DNA from: Duganella sp. Root336D2
Lineage (GTDB): Bacteria > Pseudomonadota > Gammaproteobacteria > Burkholderiales > Burkholderiaceae_D
Assembly: GCF_001425005.1 (NCBI RefSeq)
Contig: NZ_LMDB01000009.1
Span: 1-64,000, forward strand
Length of the DNA stretch: 64,000 bases
Direction: 5' to 3'
In this document: piece by piece, positions 45,838-54,325 of the stretch
How positions within the stretch are numbered: position 1 is the stretch's first letter
Layout: each line of letters begins with the position of its first letter
Notes under the pieces: model-generated
Database searches by the model: none
Seen by the model: only the letters and a program-made list of their open reading frames with translations
Told to the model about the DNA's origin: nothing
Made by a program: the position numbers and the translations under genes

Positions 45838-45853
45838 CTAGCAGATCTGCTAG
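45838..45853 (+). promoter_or_regulatory. Perfect LuxR-type box before luxI copy 2
   Basis: CTAGCAGATCTGCTAG, identical to the copy at 44690. It ends 60 bp before the luxI copy 2 start. CATAAG at 45874-45879 lies 20 bp downstream, as in the other copies. It is also 112 bp upstream of the divergent luxR start, so LuxR could regulate itself from here. Confidence 0.85.
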
Positions 45854-45913
45854 TTCCCGGCCCATGCACGACGCATAAGAATCGTCCTGTCACTTCAACC
45901 ACAGGAGCCAAAG

Positions 45914-46486
45914 ATGCCGCTGCAAATCGAAATCGCCGCCCGCCGGGCCTTCCCCAAAGCGACCCTGGTTGCCATGCACCAGATGCGTGCCCGCGCTTTC
46001 CGCGAACGCCGCGGCTGGGATGTTTCGGTATTGGGGGGGATGGAGATCGATGGCTTTGACGCCATCGATCCGCACTACATGCTGTTGCGCGAAGAAGACG
46101 GCATGCTGTGCGGCTGCTGGCGCCTGCTGCCGACCGACGGCCCCTACATGCTCAAGGATGTATTTGCCCAATTGCTGGGCGGGCAGGCGGCGCCGAGCGA
46201 TCCCCAGGTCTGGGAGCTGAGCCGTTTTGTGATGGAAGGCGAAGGCGCGGCCGGCTTCGGCTTTTCCAGCCACACGCTGCAGTCGATCCGCGAAGTGGTG
46301 GAGTTCGGCCAGCGCCACGGCATTGCGCAATACGTGACGGTGACCACCACCGCTGTCGAGCGCATGCTGCGCCAGGCCGGAGTGGCGGTGCGCCGCTTCG
46401 CCCCGCCGCACCAGGTCGGGGTGGAAACGGCAGTGGCTTTATGGGTGGACGTCGGCGCTTCCCTGCACGCGCTGCGCCAGCATTGA
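45914..46486 (+). CDS. LuxI-family acyl-homoserine lactone synthase, copy 2
   Basis: 190 residues from ATG 45914, with AGGAG seven bases upstream. The conserved LuxI set is complete: MHQMRARAFRERRGW (Arg, Phe, Trp), EIDGFDAIDP, CWRLLPTDGPYMLKD and WELSRF. Alignment with copy 1 by eye shows extended identity (DPxYM, CWRLLPTxGPYMLKDxF, AQYVTVTxTAxERML), indicating duplication. The variable positions around residues 85-105 and at the C-terminus could give a different acyl preference. Its 3' end overlaps the convergent M16 peptidase gene by about 48 bp. Confidence 0.88.
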   Translation: MPLQIEIAARRAFPKATLVAMHQMRARAFRERRGWDVSVLGGMEIDGFDAIDPHYMLLREEDGMLCGCWRLLPTDGPYMLKDVFAQLLGGQAAPSDPQVWELSRFVMEGEGAAGFGFSSHTLQSIREVVEFGQRHGIAQYVTVTTTAVERMLRQAGVAVRRFAPPHQVGVETAVALWVDVGASLHALRQH

Positions 46487-49228
46487 GGGACGGAAGTCGC
46501 CCGCCTTCACCAGCGCCAGCCCCGCCCCCGCCCCCGGCAGCCGCGCTGCCGCCTGGTTGACTTCGGCCACGGTGAGCGCGGCCACGCGCGCCTCCAGCGC
46601 CCGGTCGAACTCCATGGTGCGGCCCAGCGCCAGGTATTCCGACAGCATGCCGGCCAGGCCGGCGTCGGCATTGCGCGCCACCTGGCGCGCCTGGCCCCAG
46701 GCGCGCTTGGCTGCCTCCAGCTCGGCCTGCGTGAAGCCTTGCTGCGCGGCGCGCCCGAGTTCTTCCAGCAAGGCCGCCTCCACTTTTGCGCTGTTGTGCG
46801 GCGCACTCATGGCCGTTGCCAGCCACAGCCCGGCGCTGTCGCGGGCCGGCACCATCAATTGCGCATTGACCGCGTAGGACAGGCCGTCCTGCTGGCGGAT
46901 ACGGTCCGCCAGGCGGCTGCGCATGGCGCCGCCACCCAGCATGTAGTTGGCCATTAACAGGGCCGGGAACGCCGCATCGTCGTCGCGCATGGCCAGCGGG
47001 TAAGCCGCCAGCAGCACGCTGTTGGCCTTGTCCGGGGTCTCGACCTGGACCCGGGCGCCGGGCGCGGCCTGGTAGGCACGCGCCATCCGCACATAAGGCT
47101 GGGCCGCACGCCAGTTGCCGAACAGTGCCGCCAACCGGGCTTTCAGGTGCGCCGCGTCAAAGTCGCCCACCACGGCCACGCTCGCATCTTGCGCGCCATA
47201 GTGCTGCCGGTGGAAGTCGCGCACCTGTTGCAGCGTGACAGCCTGCTGCGCGGCCGCGCTGTCCGGCAAGGCCGGCACATGCAGCGGGTGGCCGGGCGGG
47301 AAGGGATTGAGCAGGCGCTGGACGGCATTGCCGGCCAGCGCCTGCGGCTCGCCCGCCGCCTGTTCCGTGCGCGCCACGCGCTCGCGCCGGTATTGCAGGA
47401 ATTCCTGCTCCGGATAAGCCGGTTTCTGCAACTGCTCGGCCACCAGTTCCAGCACAGCCGGCAGCGCTTCGCGCACGGTTTGCACGGACACGGTGACGCT
47501 GTCGACACCGCCCTGGAAGCTGACACTGGCCTGCAGTGCGTCCAGCGCGTCGCGCAACTGCTGGCGCGACCTGGACTGGGTTCCCATGGCCAGCAGGGCT
47601 GCCGCCATCGGGCCCACTTCCGCCCTGTCCTGCAGGCTGGCCTGGCTGCCGAGGCGCAGTTTGAACACGGCATGCACCGCCCCGCCCTTGGTGGTCTTGG
47701 CAAGCAGGGCCGCCTGCATGCCGTTGGCCAGCGCCAGCCGTTCCAGCCGGCCCTCGATGGCGGCCGGGGTGGCCTCGAATGCCTCGCCCTGGCGCAACGC
47801 CGGGCGTCCATGGTAGTCCTGCAGCGCCGCCGCCAGTCCGGTATCGGTGGGCACCGTCACCCGGTCTGCCTGCTCGGTGGGAATGAAGCGCCCCAGCGTC
47901 CGGTTGCTCGGCTTGAAGTATTTTTCCGCCACCGCCTGCACGGCCGCGGCATCGACCTTGGCAATACGCTCGCGCTGCAGGAAGAACAGGCGCCAGTCGC
48001 CGGCCGCCACGGCATCGGTCAGGGCCAGCGAGAGGCGCGTCGTATCGTTGGCAGCCTGCTCGAAGCTCTTCAGCAATTGCTGGCGCGCACGCGCCACTTC
48101 AGCCTCGGTCACTGGTTGCGCGCGCATGCCCTCCAGCACGCGCAGCAAGGCATCCTGGGCCGGCTCGAGCGCGGCATCCTTGCCCACCACGGCGCCCAAT
48201 TGCAGGAAGCCGGGCTCGCGCGTTGCGCTGTCCACTACCTGCAGCTTGCTGGCCAGGCCGGTGGCCACCAGGCCCTGGTGCAGGCGCCCGCCCGGCGCAT
48301 CGCTCAGGATGCGCAGCAGGATTTCCAGCGCGGCGCCGTCGCTGTGGGCGGCCGGCGCGACATGGTAGCCGGCGCTGACCAGCTGCACGCCGCCGCTGCG
48401 CCGCACCGTCACGCTGCGTTCGCCGTCCTGCACCGGTTCCACCGTGTAGGTGGGCGCCAGGACGCGCGCCGGGCGCGGCAGCGCGCCGAACGCCTGCTGC
48501 ACCTGGCGCAGCGCCGCCTGTTCCTCGAACTGCCCGGCCACCACCAGCACCGCATTGTCCGGCTGGTAATAGCGCTGGTAAAAGGCGCGCAGGCGCTCCA
48601 CCTCGACCTGTTCGATGTCCGAGCGCGTGCCGATGGCCGCCTTGCCGTAGTTGTGCCAGTCGTAGGCCACGGCCCGCACCCGCTCGCCCGTCACGCGCAG
48701 CGGGTCGCTTTCCGCCATTTCGAACTCGTTGCGCACCACCGTCATTTCGCCCTTGCCGGTGGCCGGATTCCACAGGTCGTCGCGGGCCAGGGCGGCGCCG
48801 CGCATGCGGTCCGCCTCCAGCTCCAGCATGCGCGCCAGGTTGCCGGCACTGGCCGGGAAGGTGGCGTGGTAGCTGGTGCGGTCGTACCAGGTGCTGCCAT
48901 TGAAGCGGGCGCCGATACTGTTCAACAATTCCAGCGGCGTGGGCGCACCGTCCTTGCCGCTGAACTTCTGCGACGGCCGGAACAGCAAGTGTTCCAGCAA
49001 GTGGGCCATGCCGGTTTCGCCGTAGTTTTCATGGCGCGAACCAACCTGGTAGACGATATTGGTGGTCACGGTCGGCCTCGACTGGTCGGGCGCCAGCAGC
49101 ACGCGCAGGCCGTTCTCAAGGCGGTATTCGGTAATGCCTTCCAGCGTGGCGCCGCGCTGCACGCCGTCCGCGGCGCCGGCTGGCGCCTGCAGGCAGGCAG
49201 CCAGGGCGATGATGGTCATCAGTTTCAT
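46439..49228 (-). CDS. Secreted double-domain M16 zinc metallopeptidase, candidate leader protease
   Basis: 929 residues from ATG 49228, chosen because GGAAAGG sits at a good distance; an ATG two codons upstream is also in frame. The signal peptide (MKLMTIIALAACLQAPAGAA) directs it to the periplasm. The first half carries the inverted zinc motif HLLEH (within MAHLLEHLLF) near residue 76 and the downstream Glu in VVRNEFE. A second M16 domain without the motif follows, as in pitrilysin-like fused enzymes. It is the last gene of the lanthipeptide operon, 10 bp after the ABC gene. Metallopeptidases are known to mature some class III lanthipeptides, so leader removal after export is a reasonable inference. 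Confidence 0.85.
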   Translation of the reverse strand: MKLMTIIALAACLQAPAGAADGVQRGATLEGITEYRLENGLRVLLAPDQSRPTVTTNIVYQVGSRHENYGETGMAHLLEHLLFRPSQKFSGKDGAPTPLELLNSIGARFNGSTWYDRTSYHATFPASAGNLARMLELEADRMRGAALARDDLWNPATGKGEMTVVRNEFEMAESDPLRVTGERVRAVAYDWHNYGKAAIGTRSDIEQVEVERLRAFYQRYYQPDNAVLVVAGQFEEQAALRQVQQAFGALPRPARVLAPTYTVEPVQDGERSVTVRRSGGVQLVSAGYHVAPAAHSDGAALEILLRILSDAPGGRLHQGLVATGLASKLQVVDSATREPGFLQLGAVVGKDAALEPAQDALLRVLEGMRAQPVTEAEVARARQQLLKSFEQAANDTTRLSLALTDAVAAGDWRLFFLQRERIAKVDAAAVQAVAEKYFKPSNRTLGRFIPTEQADRVTVPTDTGLAAALQDYHGRPALRQGEAFEATPAAIEGRLERLALANGMQAALLAKTTKGGAVHAVFKLRLGSQASLQDRAEVGPMAAALLAMGTQSRSRQQLRDALDALQASVSFQGGVDSVTVSVQTVREALPAVLELVAEQLQKPAYPEQEFLQYRRERVARTEQAAGEPQALAGNAVQRLLNPFPPGHPLHVPALPDSAAAQQAVTLQQVRDFHRQHYGAQDASVAVVGDFDAAHLKARLAALFGNWRAAQPYVRMARAYQAAPGARVQVETPDKANSVLLAAYPLAMRDDDAAFPALLMANYMLGGGAMRSRLADRIRQQDGLSYAVNAQLMVPARDSAGLWLATAMSAPHNSAKVEAALLEELGRAAQQGFTQAELEAAKRAWGQARQVARNADAGLAGMLSEYLALGRTMEFDRALEARVAALTVAEVNQAAARLPGAGAGLALVKAGDFRPSMLAQRVQGSADVHP

Positions 49229-49244
49229 GCGCATCCTTTCCGTT

Positions 49245-50936
49245 TCAAGCCGCTTCCCGCTGCGCCGCCACCGCTTCCAGGTGGACCACGGCGTCGGCGC
49301 GCTCGACGGTGCTCATGCGGTGCGCCACCACCAGCGTGGTGCGGTTGGCCGTCAGGCGTTCCAGCGCCGCATGGATCAGGGCGTCGGTCTCGCCGTCGAC
49401 GGCGGACGTGGCCTCGTCCAGGATCAGGATCGGCGCGTCGCGCAGCAGGGCGCGGGCAATGGCGATGCGCTGCCGCTGGCCTCCGCTGAGCTGCACACCG
49501 CGTTCGCCGACCGCCGTCTCGTAGCCATCCTTGAGCCCGACGATAAACTCGTGGGCATTGGCATCGCGCGCGGCCTGCGTCACTTCGGCATCGGTAGCGT
49601 CGGGCCGGCCGTAGCGGATGTTTTCGCGTACCGAGCTGGAGAACAGGAACACGTCTTGCGAGACCATCGAAATTGCCGAGCGCAGCGAGGCCAGCGCGTA
49701 TTCATTGATGTCGATGCCGTTGATGTAGATGGTGCCCGACGCCGGTGCGTAGTAGCGCGGCAGCAGCCCCAGCAGCGAAGACTTGCCAATGCCGCTGCGG
49801 CCGTGGATCGCCACCGTCTGTCCCGGCAGCGCGCGGAAGCTGACCTTTTCCAGCACCGGGATGGTGTCGTGGTAGCGGAAACTGACGTCCTTGAATTCAA
49901 TGGTTGCGCGGCGCGCGGTGAATGGCAGGCCCTGCCCGGGATCGGCCACCTCGGCCGGCTCGTCCAGCAATTCGAAGACCCTAGCCGAGGCGCCCAGCGA
50001 CTGGTTGATGGTGGAATACTGCTGCGCCAGCACGGTGATGCTCTGGTTCACACTTTGCGAATACAGGAAGAAAGCGACCAGCGAGCCGACTGTCATGCGG
50101 CTGGCCAGCACCTCGGTCGCGCCATACCAGAACAGGACGATGGTCGATACCACCGTGAGCAGGGTCACGATGGCCATATAGCTGGCGTCGGCGCGCCGGC
50201 CCTTGCCGGCCATCGCCAGGTGGCCGTCCATCAGGTCGGCAAAGCGCGCCACGTCGCGCCCGTCGGCGCCGAAAATGCGCACGACGTGCGTGCCGGACAC
50301 GGTTTCCTGGGCGTACGCCACGGCACCCGACAGCGACGCCTTGATCTGTGCCGAAACCTGGCGGAAATACGGACCGTACAGGTTGGCCACCAGCGTGGTG
50401 GCCGGGCACAAGGCCAGCACCACCAGGCCCAGGCGCCAGTTCATACACAGCATCACCACGCTGGCGCCCACCAGCTGGGCGACATTGATGGTGCCGTTGA
50501 CCGTCAGGTTGGTGACCACATTGCGGATTTCCGGCGCATCGCTGTACAGGCGCGAGGTGAATTCGCCGATGCGGTTGCGGTGGTGGTAGGCGATCGGCAG
50601 CTGCTGGTAATGGCGCAGCAAGGCAACCCGGATGTCGTTGGTGATCTTGTCGCCTGTGAGCTGGAGCAGGTACTGGCCCCAGAACGCCAGGCCGGCACGC
50701 AGCACGAACACCGCGACCAGCAGGACCGACAGCACGTGCAGGCCGGAGTGGTCGTTGGCCGCCATCAGCTGGTCGAACAGGTGCCGGATGCCCAGCGGCA
50801 AGGTGAGCTGGATGGCGCCCGCCAGCAGGATGAGCAGCAGGCTCAGCAGGATGCGCCCGGCAAAGCGGCGGCCGAATGGCAGCATCTGTTTCAGGGTAGC
50901 CATCACGCCCGGCGGCGCTGAAGTGTTGATATCCAT
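49245..50936 (-). CDS. ABC exporter (fused membrane and ATPase domains)
   Basis: 563 residues. Six membrane segments fill the first 320 residues (RILLSLLLILLAGAIQLTLP onward). The ATPase has Walker A VAIHGRSGIGKSSLLG, the signature VQLSGGQRQRIAIARALL and Walker B ILILDEATSAVD. No N-terminal C39 peptidase domain, so it does not process the leader itself, unlike many class I and II lanthipeptide exporters. It lies between the LanKC synthetase and the M16 peptidase on the same strand, 50 bp after the former. Export of the modified precursor to the periplasm is the likely role. Confidence 0.9.
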   Translation of the reverse strand: MDINTSAPPGVMATLKQMLPFGRRFAGRILLSLLLILLAGAIQLTLPLGIRHLFDQLMAANDHSGLHVLSVLLVAVFVLRAGLAFWGQYLLQLTGDKITNDIRVALLRHYQQLPIAYHHRNRIGEFTSRLYSDAPEIRNVVTNLTVNGTINVAQLVGASVVMLCMNWRLGLVVLALCPATTLVANLYGPYFRQVSAQIKASLSGAVAYAQETVSGTHVVRIFGADGRDVARFADLMDGHLAMAGKGRRADASYMAIVTLLTVVSTIVLFWYGATEVLASRMTVGSLVAFFLYSQSVNQSITVLAQQYSTINQSLGASARVFELLDEPAEVADPGQGLPFTARRATIEFKDVSFRYHDTIPVLEKVSFRALPGQTVAIHGRSGIGKSSLLGLLPRYYAPASGTIYINGIDINEYALASLRSAISMVSQDVFLFSSSVRENIRYGRPDATDAEVTQAARDANAHEFIVGLKDGYETAVGERGVQLSGGQRQRIAIARALLRDAPILILDEATSAVDGETDALIHAALERLTANRTTLVVAHRMSTVERADAVVHLEAVAAQREAA

Positions 50937-50986
50937 GGTTGTCTTCCGGAAGCTGGCAGGCCGCCCGGCGGCCCGCGGTTAAAGGA

Positions 50987-53677
50987 TTAACGGTCGAGCG
51001 TAGGCCAGCCGGGCAGCAGGCTGTCCACCATCAGCGCCGGGCCGCAGCGCGTCAGGTGGCGGTGCAGTACCAGGGCGGTACCGGCGCTGCCGGTGCCGAA
51101 GTCGCAACTGATCCGGCCCAGCGATTCGCCCGGGAAGGCCGTGCCGGCCTCTTCCTCCAGCGCGTACAGCATGACGCCGGAGAACAGGCGCGCCACGCTG
51201 CGCTCGGCTTGCTCGCGCCAGCGCTCGAAGCGGGTCAAGTCCAGGAACAGCTCGGCAATGCCGGCCAGGCCGAAGAAGTAGCCGGGATAGATCGCATACT
51301 TGCGGTCGGCATCGATGATGGCGCGGTCGATGGTGGCGGCATATTCCTCCTTGCCGGTGACGTGCCAGTAACGCAGCAAGGTCCGCGCAATGCCCGAGCT
51401 GCCCCAGCGCCAGTACGGCGTCAGCGAAGGCGTGCTGTCGCGCGCCAGCCAGCTCAAGCCGCCGTCCTCGTTGGCAACGCCGCCAGCCATGACCCATGCC
51501 AGCGCTTCCTCGCCGGCCAGCAGGAAATCCTGGCGCCCGGTCGCCAGGTGCAGGTAGAGCAGGAAGGCGCTGATGCCGGCCGCGCCATGGGCGTAGCTGG
51601 CCGACAGGCCCAATGGGGTGCGCCAGGCGCACTGGCCGGGCGCCATGGTTTCGCGGCTTTGCAGCAGCTGCTCGCCGGCGCCCACCGCCGCCGCCAGGTA
51701 CTGCTCTTCGCGGAAATGCTGGAAGAAGCGCAGCTGCGTCATGCCCCAGCCGGCGGCGCCGTGGTAGACGTCGGCGCTCTGCTTGAGATAAGGATGGTCC
51801 TGCGCCAGCGCCAGCGTGCTGCGCGCCCGTTCTTCTTCGCCCAGCTCCAGCCAGAACCAGGCAATGCCGCTCAGGCCGCTGTACAGACCGGGCGAATAGG
51901 CATCGCGCTTGAGCGGGATGCGTTTAATCCAGGCCAGCACCTCCGGCGCCACGCTGCCGCGCACGCGCTGCTGCACCAGGGCGACGCCGCAGGCGCCGTG
52001 CGCCAGGCTGAGCGGATTGGTGGAGAACACTTCAGGGTCGGCCGGGAACAAGCGGTCGTAGCGCGCGAAGTCGGCAGTCGAATCGATATAGTCCATCATG
52101 CGCTGCAGCATCGCAATGCCGCCTGTGGTGGTGAAGGCATCGCTGCGGATCTGCGGCGCAGGCAGGCGGTACGGTTCGGCCAGCGCCAGCGCTACCTCTT
52201 CCAGTGCGGGGCGCAGCTCGCGCGGCGACATCAGTCCTTCGATCACCTGGCGCAGGCGCGCGGGCAAGCCGAAGTCGGCGCTCATGGCGTCGAGGAAGCG
52301 CTGATGCGCCTTGCGGTCGAGGGTCAGCAGCATATTCATGGGGAACAGGCCGGCCATCATCAGCGCCCCCAGCGCATACAGGTCGTCATCCATCGACGTG
52401 ACGCCGCGCGCACCGAATTCATCGGGCGAGAAGCCGGGCGTAAACAAGTGGGCGGCCAGGTCGACCTGGGCTTCGTGGGCGCCCTCGAAGTCGATCAGGC
52501 GCACCTTGATGGCGTCGCTGTCCGGCTCCCTCGTGACCATCACATTGGCCATCGACAGGTCACCGAACACGATGTGGCGGCGGTGCAGTTCCTGCAGGAT
52601 CGCAGTCAGCTGGCCGAACACTTCGCAAAACCGCGTGAAGAACTTCTGCGCGGCATCCGGCTCGGGCCGGGTGCGCAGGCTCAGCGACACCGAACCCATA
52701 TAGCTGCGGAAATCGCGCGCTCCATCGAGATAGGTTTCGACCAGGTAGGCGTGCTCCCAGTCAAAGAAGAAGTCCACCGTCTGCGGCGCGATATCGAGTC
52801 CGTCCAGGCAGCTCAGGACGCGATGTTCCTTTTTCAGCAGTTGCACCGCGTCCAGGCCGCGCGTCGAGACATTGGTGAAGGGACGCGCTTCCTTGATGAC
52901 AACGCGCTGGCCACTGTCGCGGTCAGTCGCCAGGTAGACGCCGCCCGAGTTGCTGAAGGCCAGCACGGATTCGATCTTGTAGCGGCCCTGTTTCAGCGTG
53001 CCGTCTTCGCCGCCATCCTGCAGCTGCTGCTCCGGCTGGAACGGATCGACCACCCCGGCCGGCAGGTTGAAGAACGGCGTGCGTTCGTCCTGTACGTAGT
53101 TGCCGTCCTGGTCGAGGATGACGTGGGTCTTGCTGCCGTCGGTGCCGATACGGCGCGTGCTGCGCAAGCCGCCGTAGCGATAGTACACCACCTTGCTTTC
53201 CTTGTAGCGGCGGTCGGACAGGATGTAGGGGCCATGGAAGCCGATCGTGGCCTGGTGCAGCGCTTCCAGCAGGCGCTCGCACTGCTCGGCATCTTTCGGG
53301 TAGATGGCCATGAATTTGCCCGCGGCGCCGCGCGACCAGCGCTTGCCCAGCGACAGGCTCAGCAGCATTTTGTCCGCCACGAACTTGAACGGCACGTTTT
53401 CCTTGATCAGGATGGCGGCGGCGGTATTCAGGATGGCGGGGGCATGCGCCGGCGTGGCCGACAGGTGGATTTTCCAACCCTGGTCAGGATACTGGTATTG
53501 CGGCGGCATGCAGTGCATCCACAGCTCGTGGCGCTGCATCACCCAGTCTTGCGGCAGGCGGCGTTTCAGGCCGACGCAGAAATCGTCGTGCTGGGCCTGG
53601 TAGCGAGTCAGCGTTTCATAGTATTTCTTGTCCGCCAGCGAATAAATGAATTTGTCCTTGATTACGAATTCTGACAT
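50987..53677 (-). CDS. Class III lanthionine synthetase LanKC
   Basis: 896 residues. The N-terminal 230 residues match the phosphoSer/Thr lyase-like region. A Ser/Thr kinase-like domain follows (about 231-500): the nucleotide loop near residue 231, catalytic Lys262 in VVIKEARP, Asp373 and Asn378 in FGDLSMANVM, and Asp396 in LIDFEGA. The C-terminal 390 residues form a LanC-like cyclase (YAHGAAGISAFLLYLHLATG), but the region corresponding to the zinc-binding CHG motif reads CDFGTGSAG. Loss of the zinc ligands distinguishes class III from class IV. It phosphorylates and dehydrates Ser/Thr and closes lanthionine or labionin rings on the adjacent precursors. Confidence 0.9.
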   Translation of the reverse strand: MSEFVIKDKFIYSLADKKYYETLTRYQAQHDDFCVGLKRRLPQDWVMQRHELWMHCMPPQYQYPDQGWKIHLSATPAHAPAILNTAAAILIKENVPFKFVADKMLLSLSLGKRWSRGAAGKFMAIYPKDAEQCERLLEALHQATIGFHGPYILSDRRYKESKVVYYRYGGLRSTRRIGTDGSKTHVILDQDGNYVQDERTPFFNLPAGVVDPFQPEQQLQDGGEDGTLKQGRYKIESVLAFSNSGGVYLATDRDSGQRVVIKEARPFTNVSTRGLDAVQLLKKEHRVLSCLDGLDIAPQTVDFFFDWEHAYLVETYLDGARDFRSYMGSVSLSLRTRPEPDAAQKFFTRFCEVFGQLTAILQELHRRHIVFGDLSMANVMVTREPDSDAIKVRLIDFEGAHEAQVDLAAHLFTPGFSPDEFGARGVTSMDDDLYALGALMMAGLFPMNMLLTLDRKAHQRFLDAMSADFGLPARLRQVIEGLMSPRELRPALEEVALALAEPYRLPAPQIRSDAFTTTGGIAMLQRMMDYIDSTADFARYDRLFPADPEVFSTNPLSLAHGACGVALVQQRVRGSVAPEVLAWIKRIPLKRDAYSPGLYSGLSGIAWFWLELGEEERARSTLALAQDHPYLKQSADVYHGAAGWGMTQLRFFQHFREEQYLAAAVGAGEQLLQSRETMAPGQCAWRTPLGLSASYAHGAAGISAFLLYLHLATGRQDFLLAGEEALAWVMAGGVANEDGGLSWLARDSTPSLTPYWRWGSSGIARTLLRYWHVTGKEEYAATIDRAIIDADRKYAIYPGYFFGLAGIAELFLDLTRFERWREQAERSVARLFSGVMLYALEEEAGTAFPGESLGRISCDFGTGSAGTALVLHRHLTRCGPALMVDSLLPGWPTLDR

Positions 53678-53755
53678 GGTGTGCCTACCGAGCTGTAGAT
53701 GATTGGGAAGGGGGAGACTGCGGCGGCGCCAGCGTGCCGCTGTGCCGGGCGGCGC

Positions 53756-53902
53756 CTAGAGTGCGATGAATTCTTCGCCCATGAAGCAAGCGCATTCGCT
53801 TGGGGTCGAGCAGGCGCAGCACGCATTGCTACTGGTGCTGCTGGTTTCTTCGTCGAGGCCGAACCTGAGCGACAGGCCCTGGAGATTCAGGATGCGGGAC
53901 AT
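53756..53902 (-). CDS. Class III lanthipeptide precursor 1
   Basis: 48 residues from ATG 53902, with AGGAGAG upstream. The leader begins MSRILNLQGL and carries the class III recognition pattern (ILxLQ). The core (about residues 20-40) is TSSTSSNACCACSTPSECAC, with eight Ser/Thr and five Cys, followed by FMGEEFIAL. It lies 71 bp after precursor 2 and 78 bp before lanKC. Lanthionine or labionin rings between the Ser/Thr block and the Cys residues are expected but not demonstrated. The FMGEE tail is shared with precursor 2 and its fate is unknown. Confidence 0.85.
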   Translation of the reverse strand: MSRILNLQGLSLRFGLDEETSSTSSNACCACSTPSECACFMGEEFIAL

Positions 53903-53973
53903 GGTTCTCTCCTGGAGTGCGCAGGCAGCGGCGCATTGGCCGCGCCGCTGCCTGCTGGTGGCTTGAAGCTGCC

Positions 53974-54120
53974 TTAGATGGCAACCACTTCGTCGCCCAT
54001 GAAGCAAAGGGCGGCGCTGGCGGTCGAGCAGGCGCAGCCGTTGCCGCTGGAGGTGCTGTTAGCTTCTTCGTCGACTGGACGGTAGGAGGTCATGGCTTGC
54101 AGGTTCAGGATACGGGTCAT
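53974..54120 (-). CDS. Class III lanthipeptide precursor 2
   Basis: 48 residues from ATG 54120, with GGAG upstream, ending at 53974. It is the first gene of the operon. The leader MTRILNLQAMTSYRPVDEEA carries the same ILNLQ motif. The core NSTSSGNGCACSTASAALC has seven Ser/Thr and three Cys, and it ends FMGDEVVAI. Compared with precursor 1 the length and both ends are conserved but the ring-forming residues differ. The LanKC should therefore tolerate two substrates, or the locus may make a two-component product. Confidence 0.85.
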   Translation of the reverse strand: MTRILNLQAMTSYRPVDEEANSTSSGNGCACSTASAALCFMGDEVVAI

Positions 54121-54192
54121 CTTATTTCTCCAAAAAGTTAGTGTGGTTTGTTTTGCTGCCGTCGCTACGTTGTGTGTGTCGACGAAATGAAG

Positions 54193-54235
54193 TGTATGGA
54201 AGTACCGCACTGCGGATAACTAGCAGGAATATGGG
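54193..54235 (-). promoter_or_regulatory. Candidate promoter of the lanthipeptide operon with a half lux-type box
   Basis: On the minus strand the sequence reads CCATATTCCTGCTAG and then 21 bp to CATACA (54193-54198). The promoter-proximal seven bases CTGCTAG (54220-54226) are identical to the half-site of the three full boxes, and the spacing to the -10-like hexamer matches theirs (20-22 bp). The distal half is degenerate (9 of 16 positions match overall). The expected transcript would start about 66 bp before the precursor 2 ATG. Confidence 0.5.
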
Positions 54236-54325
54236 GTTGACAGCGGGACCGCAGGGCAGGTAGACGCGCGGACGCGCGCCAGTCCCTTACAATGGCGTAT
54301 TCCCTGCATAACCACGGCAAACAAC

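Noticed and set aside
50987..53677. Calling the synthetase class IV (LanL) or a stand-alone kinase
   Set aside because: The cyclase-like domain lacks the CHG zinc motif needed for class IV. The presence of the lyase-like and cyclase-like regions and adjacent precursors excludes an isolated kinase.
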